This document shows positions 1 to 9,189 of a stretch of 17,500 nt of DNA, piece after piece. Position numbers and translations under genes: made by a program. The stretch lies in assembly GCA_015657535.1 (NCBI GenBank), contig JADHZB010000249.1, positions 1 through 17,500 on the forward strand, given 5' to 3'. Under the pieces are notes generated by a model. That model did not search any database. It was given only the letters and a program-made list of their open reading frames with translations, and was not told where the DNA came from. Origin of the DNA: Nephromyces sp. MM_2019. Lineage: Eukaryota > Apicomplexa > Aconoidasida > Nephromycida. Position 1 is the stretch's first letter, and the number at the start of each line of letters is the position of its first letter.

Positions 1-1
1 C

Positions 2-1540
2 CCCCCCACCGCCCCAATCGCCCTCTTCACTGTAGTAGTTCGCAACGCCACCAATCCCCCCAGCGATTCTTCAGCACCCTCTCCTGTCAACCCTCGTAAA
101 GACATCCTCGATGTAGCTCAAGCAATTCCAGTAGTTCTCTGCGAGCTTTCCAAGCTTCAAGCTACTCTTTCTCACAGTAAAGAGTTCAGACACACACACA
201 AAAATCCGCTCTCTGGAGACTCTATAGGCATCATCGAACCGACTAGTGCATTCCTTTGGTTTAGTAACTACCGTAAGGAGTGGTATGTTCACAATCATGA
301 AGATCTCTTCAAGAACTTTGTAGACCCTCGAGAGCTTCATTTCTACTTCTCAGCCCTAGGCTTAGGGCAGATACCCTACCTAGCGTGTACTAGTATCCAC
401 GTCTCTAGCAAAAGCCCGTTAGTCTACTTTCAATCGGATGGTGACGGTTTCCCCACTCAGTTAAATCCTCGCACACACATTGATAAAAAGGGGCTTCTTC
501 TATGCTTTAGTAGTCAGCCTTTCAATGTCTCTAGCTTACTGTTTAATCGGCTTGAGAAGATGTTTCATAAGGCTCATCCGGTGCTTCTAACGCTTCGCTC
601 TATGTGGGCTAGTCAGGGGGTTCACTTGGTGAAAGGAGGGATTAATGGGAAGGGGGGTGGGGGGGAGGGTGGAGTTACTTTGTGGGAACGACTGCAGAAG
701 TGCCCTTATCGGAGTCATATAGTGAAGGAAGGGGGGGTTGAGGGGGGTAGATGTAGTGCTTGTGAATTGGAGGCTTCAGTGGGGGTATCTTTGGGAGGGG
801 AGGAGGAGAGTCTGTCATTGTCTTCAAACAGTACATGTGGGGGTGGTAAAGCTTCGTTATCAAGGAAAGGTGTTTCCTCATCCTCAACTTCATCATCTTC
901 AGCTACGTCATTATCTTTGGGGGACGTCCCATCATCTTCAACCTCGTCTTCATCATCTTCAACCTCGTCTTCATCATCTTCAACCTCGTCTTCATCATCT
1001 TCAACCTCGTCTTCATCATCTTCAACTACCTCATCACCATCCTCTATCTTAGGTTCACCAGCTTCTGGCGATTCTACGAACCCACTTCCCCCCTTTCCTA
1101 ATGCAACCTCTTCACCACCCCCTCCATCCCCCTCTAACCAAAAAACCCCCAAATCTTCAACTCCCCCTTCCACATCCACCCAAGATTGGTATGCTCTCAC
1201 TACTAACGAGAGGAATGACTATCCCATCTTCCTGTCTCCACCCCCCGTCCCTGAAGACGCTGAAACTGAAGAATCTCATCATCTCTCAGCTTCCTCCTCT
1301 TCCTCATCTTTTCATAGAAACGTAGATGTTCCGGCTACTTCCCCCCAATCTTGCCGTTTCTTAAGTGAAGTTTCCGGCAGCTGCGGAATGTTCATTCCGG
1401 ACATCGATCCTCTTACAAACTTCCAACTTCTTCCTGTGCTGATGTATGAGAAGAAGTTTGATCCTGTCATCTTCCATACCTCATTAGCAGAGCGTCTTTT
1501 TTACAGTGGAGCAGTAGCAGGAGGTGTGGGGAGTGGTTAG
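2..1540 (+). CDS. Large 5' exon: unknown domain plus Ser/Thr/Pro-rich linker
   Basis: One reading frame is open from base 2 to a TAG at 1538-1540, 512 codons before the stop. The first ~200 residues look globular, with aromatic-rich segments such as TSAFLWFSNYRKEWYVHN and ELHFYFSALGLGQIPYLA; I do not recognise the family. Residues ~215-260 are Gly-rich, encoded by long G runs. Residues ~290-420 are Ser/Thr/Pro-rich, including a 7-residue repeat. A conserved-looking C-terminal stretch follows (FIPDIDPLTNFQLLPVLMYE). The TAG may not be used: GT donors at 1514 (phase 0) and 1524 (phase 1) lie just before it, and the phase-0 donor connects to the LON exons downstream. No start codon is visible, so the true N-terminus lies before the window. 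Confidence 0.65.
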   Translation, partial: PPTAPIALFTVVVRNATNPPSDSSAPSPVNPRKDILDVAQAIPVVLCELSKLQATLSHSKEFRHTHKNPLSGDSIGIIEPTSAFLWFSNYRKEWYVHNHEDLFKNFVDPRELHFYFSALGLGQIPYLACTSIHVSSKSPLVYFQSDGDGFPTQLNPRTHIDKKGLLLCFSSQPFNVSSLLFNRLEKMFHKAHPVLLTLRSMWASQGVHLVKGGINGKGGGGEGGVTLWERLQKCPYRSHIVKEGGVEGGRCSACELEASVGVSLGGEEESLSLSSNSTCGGGKASLSRKGVSSSSTSSSSATSLSLGDVPSSSTSSSSSSTSSSSSSTSSSSSSTSSSSSSTTSSPSSILGSPASGDSTNPLPPFPNATSSPPPPSPSNQKTPKSSTPPSTSTQDWYALTTNERNDYPIFLSPPPVPEDAETEESHHLSASSSSSSFHRNVDVPATSPQSCRFLSEVSGSCGMFIPDIDPLTNFQLLPVLMYEKKFDPVIFHTSLAERLFYSGAVAGGVGSG

Positions 1541-2039
1541 TGTATTTGTGGGTAGGTGTGCGTCTGGGTTTATGAGCATGTGTGTATGTAGTGTTATGAG
1601 CATGTGTTTATATGGTAATATGAGCAGGTGTGTTTGTGCTGAATATATCTGTATATGGAGTTTTAAGCCGGCATTTCTGTGTGTGTGAAAGAGCTTAATG
1701 TTGAAACATTTCTTTTCTTTGAAGGAATGATTGAGTAGCTTTTTCCAGCTCTTTTTGCTAGCTTGGTTCATGAAATCTCACGCACACATATACTGTTTAG
1801 AGCAAAGGCTGCTTCATATTTTCGCTTTTATTTTTAGCCAAGGGCTATACAATGCTCCCTACTTATGAGAATCATGACGGTGTTGTGTGTGTGAACGTCT
1901 CTGTGTGGTGTGTGTGTCCTACGAGAGAATCTCTTTTAGAAAAGTACATCGAGCTGTTCCTGTGTGTTTAAACTCTCTCTTTGTGTATCCCTCGAAAGAA
2001 GCTTTTTTTAAAGAGAAGGACGCCCTGGTGTTGTATGTG

Positions 2040-2081
<42 letters not shown>

Positions 2082-4188
2082 CTCTATCTCTCTGTGTATT
2101 CTTTGAGACGAGCGCCCCTCTCTAGTATTATGATTCTCCTATGCTTCTCTGGGGTGTATGTACATTGCGTGTGTAGATTCTTCTTCAACTAGCAACGATA
2201 GCCTTCTGAGTGCCGATCCTGGAGAGAAGTTTACTTTCTTTGAGAAACTCCCTATTTTGATAAGAGAATCGCCCACCTCACCTGGCAATTGCTTTGATCT
2301 TTCTTTTTGGGATACTAGGTAAGGTGTTTAGTGGGGGGTGTGTGGGGGGTAGATGGGTTGATGAGTTGATCTCAATGGTACTATTTTGAAGGTACAAAGA
2401 TTGATACCTTCAGTCGATGATAGAAGTATCAATGAGTTGGTAAGCTACAACTGTTACACAGAGAGGGGCTGGTGATAGTATAGGATGCTTTGGAGAGCAA
2501 TGAGCTCATGGAGATCACCTCTCTATCAGTCAAAAGTAGCAAGAAGTTTGATATTAGGAGAATCTCTGCTTCTTTGAGGTTTTGTATAAAATTGTTTATC
2601 CTTTTCCAGTTTCACGTAGATATTTTGTAAAATTGTGGAAATTTGATGGTTTTTTGTGCTAATTTGATGTTTTTTGTAGAAAATTGATGCTTTTCTCGTT
2701 TGTTTTTATGACTAAAAACGGCAGAGAATACCCTCTTGTGTGTGTGTTCCCAATTTAGTTGTCGAGCCCTGTTCAAGCATGCAATGCAGAATGCTGGCTA
2801 CTTTGGGCTGGTTGCCCGGAATTCTTTGACTTGGGCTTACGGGCCTATAGGAGTGCTAATGAAGATCGATCGATTTGCTTACATTAGCAAAGACTATAAG
2901 GTAATAGACTCTGTAATATATGTATGTGTGTGTTTTCTAGTTCTTTTTTTGGATTCATGCTGCTATTAATGTGGGGATTTAGCCTATGAGCTGTTACTAT
3001 GCGTATATGCATACCTAACTTCATTGAAGAAGGGTCAAATCATTTCTTTTTAGACTATCATTTGGTGTACATACACTGGTGGCTTTAGGGCTTTCTAGCT
3101 GTTTTTTCTGGCATGTGTGCACTTTTTATCGCTTGAAGATTGATTCAATAAAGCTATACTTGCCTTACATATTACAGCTTGGTGTGTGAGAATGTGGGTA
3201 TACATCTGTGTGTGTGAGTCCCTATACCTGAATGCATAATCTCATCTGTGTGTGTTCCTCCGTGTGTGTGTTTTTTTATTTTTTGTGGGTGAGTTTGCGA
3301 GAACTCATCTACTACCACCGCTGTGTGTGTGCTTTAGGTGTCAGTAGCAGGCAGGACACTTCATCGCTTCATACTTGGTGAGCAGCTCTCTGAGCTATCA
3401 AATGATGCGATGAACTTTGGGATAAACTTCCATAATGTTTACCTCTTTGAAGATGATGTGTGTGCGAAGAAGGATTTGGCTGAGGAGCAATGGGTGAAAC
3501 AAGGCCTTCAAAAGGCTAGAACGAGGTTTTCAAACGAAAATCTAACGGTTGAAAATGTTAGTGTATGTGTGTTGTCTGTGTGCGTGTAGTCTGTGTGTGT
3601 TCTTGCGTGTGTTTTCGTGTGGGTTTGTGGGTTTGTGGGTGTGTGTATATATATGTGTGTGTGAATATGTGTATGTGAATATATGTGTGTGTGTATATTC
3701 GCATATATGTATGTGCATATATGTTTGCGCATATGCCTGTGTGTTTCAGCAAGCTTGAGCTTATATGCGTGTTTTTTTATGCGTCTACATATGTGTTTGT
3801 GCCTGCACGTGTCTGTGTGTGTGTTCATGTGTGTCTATTCTTCCTTTTTGAATGTGTTTACCCATGTTTACGTGTGATTCACTAGTATTTAGTCATTTTT
3901 TAACTTTCCTGCTGATTGATATCGATGGTAAATGCGAGCTCTAGCATGAGGGTATAATACAATGTATACCACCTAACCGAGAGTTTCTAAGTTTGTGCGT
4001 GTGTGTGTGCTATCTATTTGTGTTTTCAGCTCTCCTTCATTTCAACTGATGGAGCAACTGGTGATTGCCTGCTTGCCTCCACCAGCCTTGAGGCGAGGCT
4101 GAAAGCTGTGCTTCGTGGGGAGTCTGAAGAGCTCGAGAAATCCTCTGTTTTTAGGCGAAAATACGCCCCTTCGCCTTGCAAACTGTGA
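2..4188 (+). CDS. LON-domain protein with Ser-rich N-terminal region; multi-exon, 5' partial
   Basis: Nine exons chain in phase: 2-1513, 1749-1794, 1838-1879, 2177-2318, 2400-2439, 2484-2578, 2759-2900, 3338-3556 and 4030-4188 (TGA). Together they give 798 codons plus stop, open at the window's left edge. Most introns are GT..AG and TG- or T-rich; one is only 44 nt (2440-2483). The part from about residue 558 resembles a LON substrate-binding (PUA-like) domain. It has an LPILIRESP..PG start, then YFGLVARN, then GPIGVLMKIDRF, then YKVSVAGRTLHRF. This matches the family order LPxxPxRxxxxPG, G-x-FG-x-V, G-x-x-x-x-I and V-x-x-x-G-x-x-RF. LON domains occur in Lon proteases, LONRF and cereblon-like proteins. 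No AAA+ or protease part is visible, so a LON-only or cereblon/LONRF-like protein is more likely than a protease. The exons from 2177 to 4188 are the firm part. The join to the long first exon through two small exons (1749-1794, 1838-1879) is inference, and two genes are possible. Confidence 0.6.
653..752 (+). other. G-run cluster in coding strand, possible G-quadruplex
   Basis: Runs of three to seven G are packed between about 643 and 674 and again at 729-747, on the coding strand of the large exon. At least four runs of three or more G lie within 40 nt, which meets the usual G-quadruplex pattern. They encode Gly-rich stretches that interrupt an otherwise globular-looking protein. An unannotated intron or assembly errors in the homopolymers are alternatives. 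Confidence 0.4.
932..1026 (+). repeat. 21-bp coding tandem repeat (TSSSSSS unit)
   Basis: Four perfect copies of a 21-bp unit (TCATCTTCA followed by ACCTCGTCTTCA) occupy 932-1015, with a partial fifth copy to about 1026. Each unit encodes one Thr and six Ser in the large exon. The unit is a multiple of three, so copy-number change keeps the frame. The perfect identity of the copies suggests recent slippage. The reverse strand is also open here and encodes an acidic Glu/Asp/Val shadow. Confidence 0.9.
2042..2099. repeat. (AT)18 microsatellite followed by TC/TG repeats
   Basis: A pure AT dinucleotide run of 36 nt (2042-2077) is followed by TCTCTCTCTA-type and TCTCTCTGTG repeats. It lies in the inferred intron between the exon ending at 1879 and the one starting at 2177. 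Confidence 0.95.
2177..3556 (+). other. LON domain exon block (five exons)
   Basis: Exons 2177-2318, 2400-2439, 2484-2578, 2759-2900 and 3338-3556 carry the LON-like core. Donors are GTAAGG, GTAAGC, GTTTTG, GTAATA and GTTAGT. Acceptors include CAATTTAG and TGCTTTAG. The phases are 2, 0, 2, 0 and 0 and all match. The codons read without stops, while the DNA between them is stop-rich and TG- or T-rich. An insertion of about 45 residues, rich in Ser, Leu, Asn and Glu, separates the first LON strand from the conserved FGLV segment. Confidence 0.6.
3557..4029 (+). repeat. TG-rich last intron of the LON gene
   Basis: Intron of about 473 nt between the exon ending ...TVEN and the terminal exon starting LSFIST. 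From 3560 to 3870 it is dominated by TGTG, TATG and CATATG steps on the sense strand. Several apparent ORFs on both strands here are made of Cys/Val or His/Thr repeats and are products of this composition. The acceptor is TTGTGTTTTCAG ending at 4029. Confidence 0.7.
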
Positions 4189-4610
4189 TTTGGTGTGCAG
4201 ACAAATAGAATGTGGAGTGCCTGCGTGTGTGTGTGTGTGTGTGTGTGTGGGTGTGAATAGTTTGACTTTGCATGTGTTCGTGGATGGCTTACTTTGATGT
4301 AGGTATGCGTTACGTATGTATCGTTTCACTGGGTATACAGTTTTGTGCAGCTATGTATATAATGTTTGTGTGTGCATCACCATATCTCATGGCTCTATGG
4401 GGCTTTTTTATGTCTGCAAGTTATCGGAGTCGATGAATGCCTATAAAGTCGGGAATTTTCTTGTGTGTGCGGCTTTTTCTGTAATTCAGTTGCTACTGAG
4501 TATCATAGTAGGCTGTATGCCTATGCTATAATGTGGTGTGTGTGTACTAGTTTATGCATCAACAAATCCTGTGTGCGTGCCTTATATTGAAACTAGATTG
4601 CTACGCTAAC
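4189..4610. other. 3' flank of the LON gene, TG-rich
   Basis: No convincing gene. A (GT)n run lies at about 4224-4250, and scattered TGTGTGTG blocks occur to 4600. Because these follow the TGA at 4188 on the sense strand they are probably the 3' UTR or termination region. I see no definite poly(A) signal. Confidence 0.5.
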
Positions 4611-4940
4611 CTAGTGTGCGGGATAGTTCAGCTCTGCGAAAGTCTCATGTGTGCTGATGTAAAGCTCTGCTGTATGAGTTAGGGCAACAAGCCACACAGA
4701 GGATGATGAGCAGTCTAACACACATAGGCAACAAAAAAGCGTGCGTAAGAAGGAGGCTCCCACATGCAGGCGCCTACGCTTAAGGAGGATTCGCTTCCCT
4801 CTGGCGAAACCAAGGTTTTTCCAGTAATGTGTGTATCCAAGTGAAGATACGGTAGAAGATAAAGCTTCACCTGCCTTTGGTAAGAAATTATCAGCGAAGC
4901 ATTTAAAGGATGAGAGAATCTTCAATCCTAACACACACAC
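4611..4940 (-). CDS. Doubtful 109-codon ORF, minus strand
   Basis: An uninterrupted minus-strand frame ends at a TAG (4611-4613). It reads as a balanced protein: KILSSFKCFADNFLPKAG, then GYTHYWKNLGFARGKRILLKRR, shown here as two separate pieces of a basic middle region. A Cys/Ser/Leu-rich, possibly membrane-inserting segment follows. There is no ATG at the 5' end; the first possible start is a GTG, or the frame may be an exon entered through the GTGTGTTAG at about 4931. The plus strand is also partly open here. I do not recognise it. Confidence 0.3.
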   Translation of the reverse strand: MCVLGLKILSSFKCFADNFLPKAGEALSSTVSSLGYTHYWKNLGFARGKRILLKRRRLHVGASFLRTLFCCLCVLDCSSSSVWLVALTHTAELYISTHETFAELNYPAH

Positions 4941-4949
4941 ACTACAAGA

Positions 4950-4987
4950 TTATATACTTTCGGTGTACATACACCGAAAGTATATAA
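4950..4987. promoter_or_regulatory. 38-bp palindrome centred on GTGTACATACAC
   Basis: The left arm TTATATACTTTCGGTGTA (4950-4967) is matched exactly by its reverse complement at 4970-4987, with the two-base centre CA. The core 12 bases are the dyad that recurs elsewhere in the window. It lies just upstream of the minus-strand ORF at 4611-4940. As RNA it would form an 18-bp stem with almost no loop, so a dimeric DNA-binding site or cruciform is more natural than a terminator hairpin. Confidence 0.8.
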
Positions 4988-5097
4988 GACTTAGAAAATC
5001 CATAAAAAAATTCATTGAATTCCCGTCGTTATTGAAGTTATACTGTGGCTTACTGTGATTTTGCTTCTTGAAATCGTCATAGAAGTACGAGCATGCT

Positions 5098-5310
5098 GTG
5101 GAGATACACACGCACGTGGGCTCACGCACACACATGCACACACACTGACACTCGCACACATATGCAGAGTTATCACACGAGACACGTGCAGGCACGCGCA
5201 CACTTGCACACACTGACAATCACACGCACGCGCACACACAGACACGGACGCACATACGTAAACACTGACACACACACTCACACACACACTGACACACTTA
5301 AGGCCTGATG
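5098..5310. repeat. AC-rich simple repeat block
   Basis: About 210 nt of CACACA, CACTGACA and ACACGC steps on the plus strand (TG on the minus strand), abruptly opposite to the TG-rich DNA before it. All ORFs inside encode His/Thr or Cys/Val repeats and are not supported. A poly-G run lies just after it (about 5328-5338). Confidence 0.85.
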
Positions 5311-5504
5311 CGCCTGATGTTATCTGGGAGGGGGGGGGTTTGAAGCTACCAACATTATTTGTACTAGTAATTGAGCACAAGAACTTTGTATGCTGCTATT
5401 TCGTATGAAATCTCTGGCTTATAGTGAAGACTAGGGGGGAGCGTTATCTTAGATGAAGAAGTCTACTCCTTCGTAGGGTATTTTCTGGTTTCTCACACGA
5501 CATC

Positions 5505-5650
5505 AATCTGTGTGTGTGGTATAATACGTGTGTGTGTTCGTGTATGTGGTTTAACGTATATGTGTGTGTGGTGTAATATTCCTGTGTGTGTGCGTCGGTG
5601 GTGTAGCGCACGTGTGTGGGGTGTAATACTCCTATGCGTGTACCGTAAAA
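5505..5650. repeat. Degenerate ~35-40 bp repeat with TGGTGTAATA core
   Basis: Successive blocks of TGTGTGTG are followed by a variant of GGTGTAATA (GGTATAATAC, GGTTTAACG, GGTGTAATATTCC, GGTGTAGCG, GGTGTAATACTCC, with a later TGATGTAGCG). The spacing is roughly 30-40 bp. No gene is evident here; 5311-5504 is unremarkable apart from the poly-G run. Confidence 0.6.
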
Positions 5651-5678
5651 GACACATTTGCGTGCGTCTTTGATGTAG

Positions 5679-5930
5679 CGCACATTTGGTGTATTACTTC
5701 TGTGTGTGCCTTCTCTGCTGGCTGCTTCGCATTATTTACCGCTTTCAAAGTTGCTTGCCTCCTCTCTAGTGGTGCCCGCCTTTCCCGTCAGCTTTTTTCA
5801 GTATGTGTGCAACTTCTCGTACTCCATCAGTTTCTTCTTTCTGGTGGGTAGATCCTCGCTCCAAGAGGCAGCAAAACGTGAGGTGCTTTGCTATTTGATG
5901 GATTTCTTGGATTTTCCGGGAAATTTGTAA
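5679..5930 (+). CDS. Doubtful hydrophobic ORF, 83 codons
   Basis: Plus-strand frame open from 5679 to the TAA at 5928-5930, with two hydrophobic stretches (LLAASHYLPLSKLLASSLVV and then NFSYSISFFFLVG) and a helical-looking end (LQEAAKREVLCYLMDFLDF). There is no ATG near the 5' end. A strong acceptor, GTCAGCTTTTTTCAG ending at 5801, suggests an exon beginning at 5802 instead. In that case the next frame (ATG at 5803, ending at a GAG/GTGC donor) is also open. Which frame is real cannot be decided by eye. Confidence 0.25.
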   Translation, partial: RTFGVLLLCVPSLLAASHYLPLSKLLASSLVVPAFPVSFFQYVCNFSYSISFFFLVGRSSLQEAAKREVLCYLMDFLDFPGNL

Positions 5931-6773
5931 GGAATTTATACGACTTTGGATGATTGGAGGAGGTAGTCAGTACTGTAAACAAGTCTTCCGGAGTGCTGCT
6001 AATCTAAATCCCTGTGTGCAGCATGTAGTCATAAAAAAGAGCGTGTTTTATGCACTGAAATACCGTAGAATAGAGAGAGCGTTACAGCAGAAATGAGCAA
6101 GAAACCTCCAGAAAAAATCGGAAAGTTTGGGGGTGAGTGTAGATACACGCATACGGGGGAATTTAGATATACACACGGGTTAGTGAAGTCACACACGCAT
6201 GAGTGAGTGTGGACGCATACACATATGGGTGAGTGCAGGATACACACTTACGAGTGGTTTGTAGCACACACGGTAATTGGTAGGACATACACGGGTGATT
6301 GGTAGCACGCACACGCAGTCCCTTAGTTATAAACGTACGTACTTAGACATTCACATACATATACACACAACGAATTACATAATTTGCACTTGATGACACA
6401 CGCACGCTTACACACCAAGAGACATAGATGCACCTAATCACGTACACACTAGCACACGTGCGCTGATCGCACACACATGCAGCTGCTAACTCGCGTTCAC
6501 ACGCGCTTATACACTGGAAAGTGCACTTAATTATGAGCATGCACTTGCACTTAACGGCGCACACTCAAACGCATACGCACACACTTGCTTATAGCCGCAC
6601 ATGTGCACTTAAACACACACTCACCGGCCCACACACATACTCGCACGCTCACGAAGTGTACGTACACACACCCACGCAATCAGCACGCACACACACATAG
6701 ACTTAATGCACCCACTCACTTCACACACACATCCACACACCAAAGCACACACCCCGCCCCCCTTTGCGGATAT
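5931..6773. repeat. AC-rich intergenic stretch with imperfect GTGAGTGTAG..ACACGCATACG repeats
   Basis: 5931-6120 is unremarkable. From about 6130 to 6310 there are imperfect units of a GGGTGA(T/G)T(G/T)..-type block followed by ACACAC or ATACAC. From 6310 to 6770 the strand is simply CACA-rich. It contains GTGTACGTACAC at 6657-6668, a variant of the recurrent dyad. I see no supportable gene. Confidence 0.6.
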
Positions 6774-7045
6774 TTAGATTTCACACCACTCTCCCAGCTG
6801 CCTGCACACACACAACCTGTTTGCCTTCAGCAAAAGTTGGCAACTCCTTTGCGCAGGTAGCAGCAGTTCGCCTATAACGTGTCTTCTTCCACGCCCACAC
6901 ACACACACACACACTCTTAAGCCCAACCAGACACAGTATACAGGCGCGGCGACACACCTCCGCACACAACCAGAGCCACACACTGGCGGATCGCCGTCTC
7001 AACCTCTGCGCCGGGCGAGGCAATCTCGGAAAAAGTGTCGATCAT
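6774..7045 (-). CDS. Possible two-exon small gene or 3' exons of a larger minus-strand gene
   Basis: On the minus strand an ATG at 7045-7043 opens 20 codons (MIDTFSEIASPGAEVETAIR). A GT donor follows at 6983-6982, then a TG-rich 101-nt intron, then an AG acceptor at 6884-6883. Joining completes a Gln codon and continues HVIGELLLPAQRSCQLLLKA to a stop at 6774, 56 residues in all. The piece looks helical and protein-like against a repeat background. The ATG may be internal: the frame stays open upstream through TG-rich DNA, and another possible exon (ARFAARELIRYYS) ends at a GT donor at 7185. Function unknown. Confidence 0.35.
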
Positions 7046-7299
7046 CTTCTTCCACCCCCTCCCCAACACACACAAACCTCGCACACTGCCAGCCCCACGC
7101 ACACATGAGGGGCTCCAAAACATACGCACACACGCGCATGCATACACGTGCACACACACACGCGTGCACACGCACACACACACACCTTCTCCCCACACTG
7201 TAATAGCGAATCAATTCGCGGGCAGCAAATCTTGCAGCCCCCCCCCGAAACCCTCTGCATGCACTGCGCACACACGACATCCCGCCCCAACTCACTCTC

Positions 7300-7720
7300 T
7301 CAGAACTGAGCAACCGGACACACAATAATATTCAGTCTGTGTACAACCTTAATAGCCTCGGTTTGTGTGTTGAATTCGAAATGCAACAACACACACAAGC
7401 AAGCAGCACTTTGAATGTATATAAATCTGCGCCTCCCACACACACGCGGGGTTAAAGCAATTACGAACGCCCAACCCTGCGTAATGTACACACATACATT
7501 TCGGTTACTTTAAAACATTTTGCACACACTTTGAGATTTGAACACACAAGAAATATCTGCACACACAACAGAAGCACACACACACACACACACAACTTTT
7601 CGTGTATTCTTTGAGCTGCCAAGTAGCCGGTATTTGCTAAAGTACATCCTCCCACATCATCAAAAGGGATTGGAGGAAGTATATTTTTCTTTGGTAGGCA
7701 TCTGGGGCAGCTTTACTGTG
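7300..7720 (-). other. Region of overlapping open frames, possibly exons of a minus-strand gene
   Basis: More than one frame is open and protein-like here, and I cannot choose. On the minus strand, about 7725-7600 reads NILPPIPFDDVGGCTLANTG, with a GT donor after ...QRIHEK. A further minus frame runs from about 7510 to the stop at 7300. On the plus strand, about 7610-7745 reads LPSSRYLLKYILPHHQKG, then a possible GTAGGC donor. The AC-rich sense of 6130-7600 favours minus-strand transcription, and the switch to TG after 7700 favours plus, so this could be a divergent promoter region. Confidence 0.25.
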
Positions 7721-9000
7721 TGCATGCATGTTTGTTGTGTGCATTGATAGATTTTCATTGTGCGAAACTTTATTTTGTGTGTGTGTTGTGTGAGTGTGTG
7801 TGTGTGATTTAAAGCGAAGGATTTTACAATTTCGAGTTTTGCTCCACGTTTATGGTTGTTTATACTTGGTGAGTGGTTTTTTGTCTTTTTCTTGTTTCTT
7901 GGAGGTTGGGATTAGGTAGTTTCTCTTATGTTTGGTTTGTGTATTGTGTGTGTGTGGTGTGTGTGTGTGTGTGTGAGTTTTTGATTGTGTGTGTCGTGTG
8001 TGAATGTTTTGTGTGTTTTTGATTGCGTGTTTTTGATTGTGTGTTTTTGATTGTGAGTGTGTTTTTGATTGTGTATTTGATGAATGTGTTTTTGATTGTT
8101 TTGCGTGTATGTTTGTGTGTTTTTGATTGTGTTTTGTGTGTGTGTGTGTTTGTGTGTTTGTGTGTTTGTGTGTGTATTTCTAATTATGTGTGTTTCGTTG
8201 ATTGTGTTTGTTTTTTATTGCGGTTTCTTTGTGTGTGTGATATCTTTCTGTGTATGAAGCACTTGATGTGTCTCTTTGTGTGTGCAAGCTTATATTTCGA
8301 AACTCTGTTTTATCGATTATTGCTTATTTTTTTGCTTTCATACGTATTTATTCACTCTTTTGCATGGTATATCCTTCGATAATGTTTTATGTTTCCTGGA
8401 AGATAGTGGGTGGCTAAAGGTGTAGTAAAGTGTGCAATTTTGCTTCTTTTGGAGGCTAAGAAGTGTGTATGTGTATGTATAAGAGGTTTTGCTCACTATT
8501 AGCCTTTTTTGTAAGATTCACATGAGATTTGCCTGCGGAGAAGTTGGCTGATGAATGCGTGAAGATGTGGTGTTTGTTTTTTACGTTTTTGGCGTTGTGT
8601 GTGCGTTTTTTAAGAAGTGGGATTTAGTTCTATTCTCAGTTAGTTGAAGTTATTTTGTAGAAAGTGGTCTGTTTTCTCCTAATATGGGCGAAGTGTGTAC
8701 ATTCTGGGAGGAGGGGGGGGAGCATGTATGTATACTCATTGCTGGTAGTGTGTGCGTGTTGAAGACGATGTTCTTCTTGTTACTAAGTCGAATAACTGGT
8801 GCTTGTTTGAAGTTGCGCTGCCTACTATTTTCTTATTAAGTAGTGTGTGTTTGAGTAGGTTTGTAGAGGTAATGTGTGTGTTTGATTTGTCGTGAACAGA
8901 TATAGTACGTGTTTAATCGATGGTGTAGAGGTAGTGTATGTGTTTGAGTAGGTGTGTAGAGATAGTGTGTGTTTCATTACCTATATAACTACAGCGTGTG
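7721..9000. repeat. Long TG/T-rich region upstream of the AP2 gene
   Basis: Plus-strand TG repeats dominate (notably 7770-7810 and 7935-7976). Seven copies of a GTGTTTTTGATTG-type unit lie between 7976 and 8132, at irregular 13-30 bp spacing. Two or three related ~50-90 bp blocks with TTTGAGTAGGTxTGTAGAG lie at 8850-8975. The long ORF at 8023-8382 is only Val/Cys/Leu/Phe codons from this composition. No exon is identifiable; a 5' UTR or leader intron of the AP2 gene could extend through here. Confidence 0.6.
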
Positions 9001-9170
9001 AATCTCATTACCTGCCCTCCTGCAGCTTCCTTGCCCCTACCAAACACCTACACTTTATTCCTATCCCTCCCTAGAAGTTTCCTATAGATTCCTTCATCCC
9101 AAACACTAAAATTCTATTCTGTGTGTGTGCTTTACTCTTGTGCGTACTTATCCAAACTTAAATACATCTT

Positions 9171-9189
9171 ATCCCTCCCTTCCCTGCAG
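9171..9189 (+). promoter_or_regulatory. Candidate 5' UTR splice acceptor of the AP2 gene
   Basis: A pyrimidine-rich run ending CCCTTCCCTGCAG at 9189 is a textbook 3' splice site, 68 nt before the ATG at 9257. A similar CCCTCCTGCAG ends at about 9026. In the ATG frame there is a TGA at 9218, so any exon starting here would be 5' UTR. This suggests an untranslated leader exon further upstream. Confidence 0.45.

Noticed and set aside
715..1200. 161-codon minus-strand ORF rich in Glu, Asp and Val
   Set aside because: It is the reverse of the Ser-encoding 21-bp repeat and Pro-rich codons of the plus-strand exon; the plus frame is longer and has globular-looking flanks.
3508..3885. Overlapping ORFs on both strands in the last LON-gene intron
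   Set aside because: Products are Cys/Val or His/Thr repeats from TG dinucleotides; flanking exons splice across the region in phase.
4950..4987. Palindrome as a bacterial-type intrinsic terminator
   Set aside because: The stem has almost no loop, the arms are AT-rich, no T-run follows, and the window is eukaryotic.
8023..8382. 119-codon plus-strand ORF resembling a membrane protein
   Set aside because: TG- and T-rich composition forces Val, Cys, Leu and Phe codons; no splice or start context and no balanced residues.
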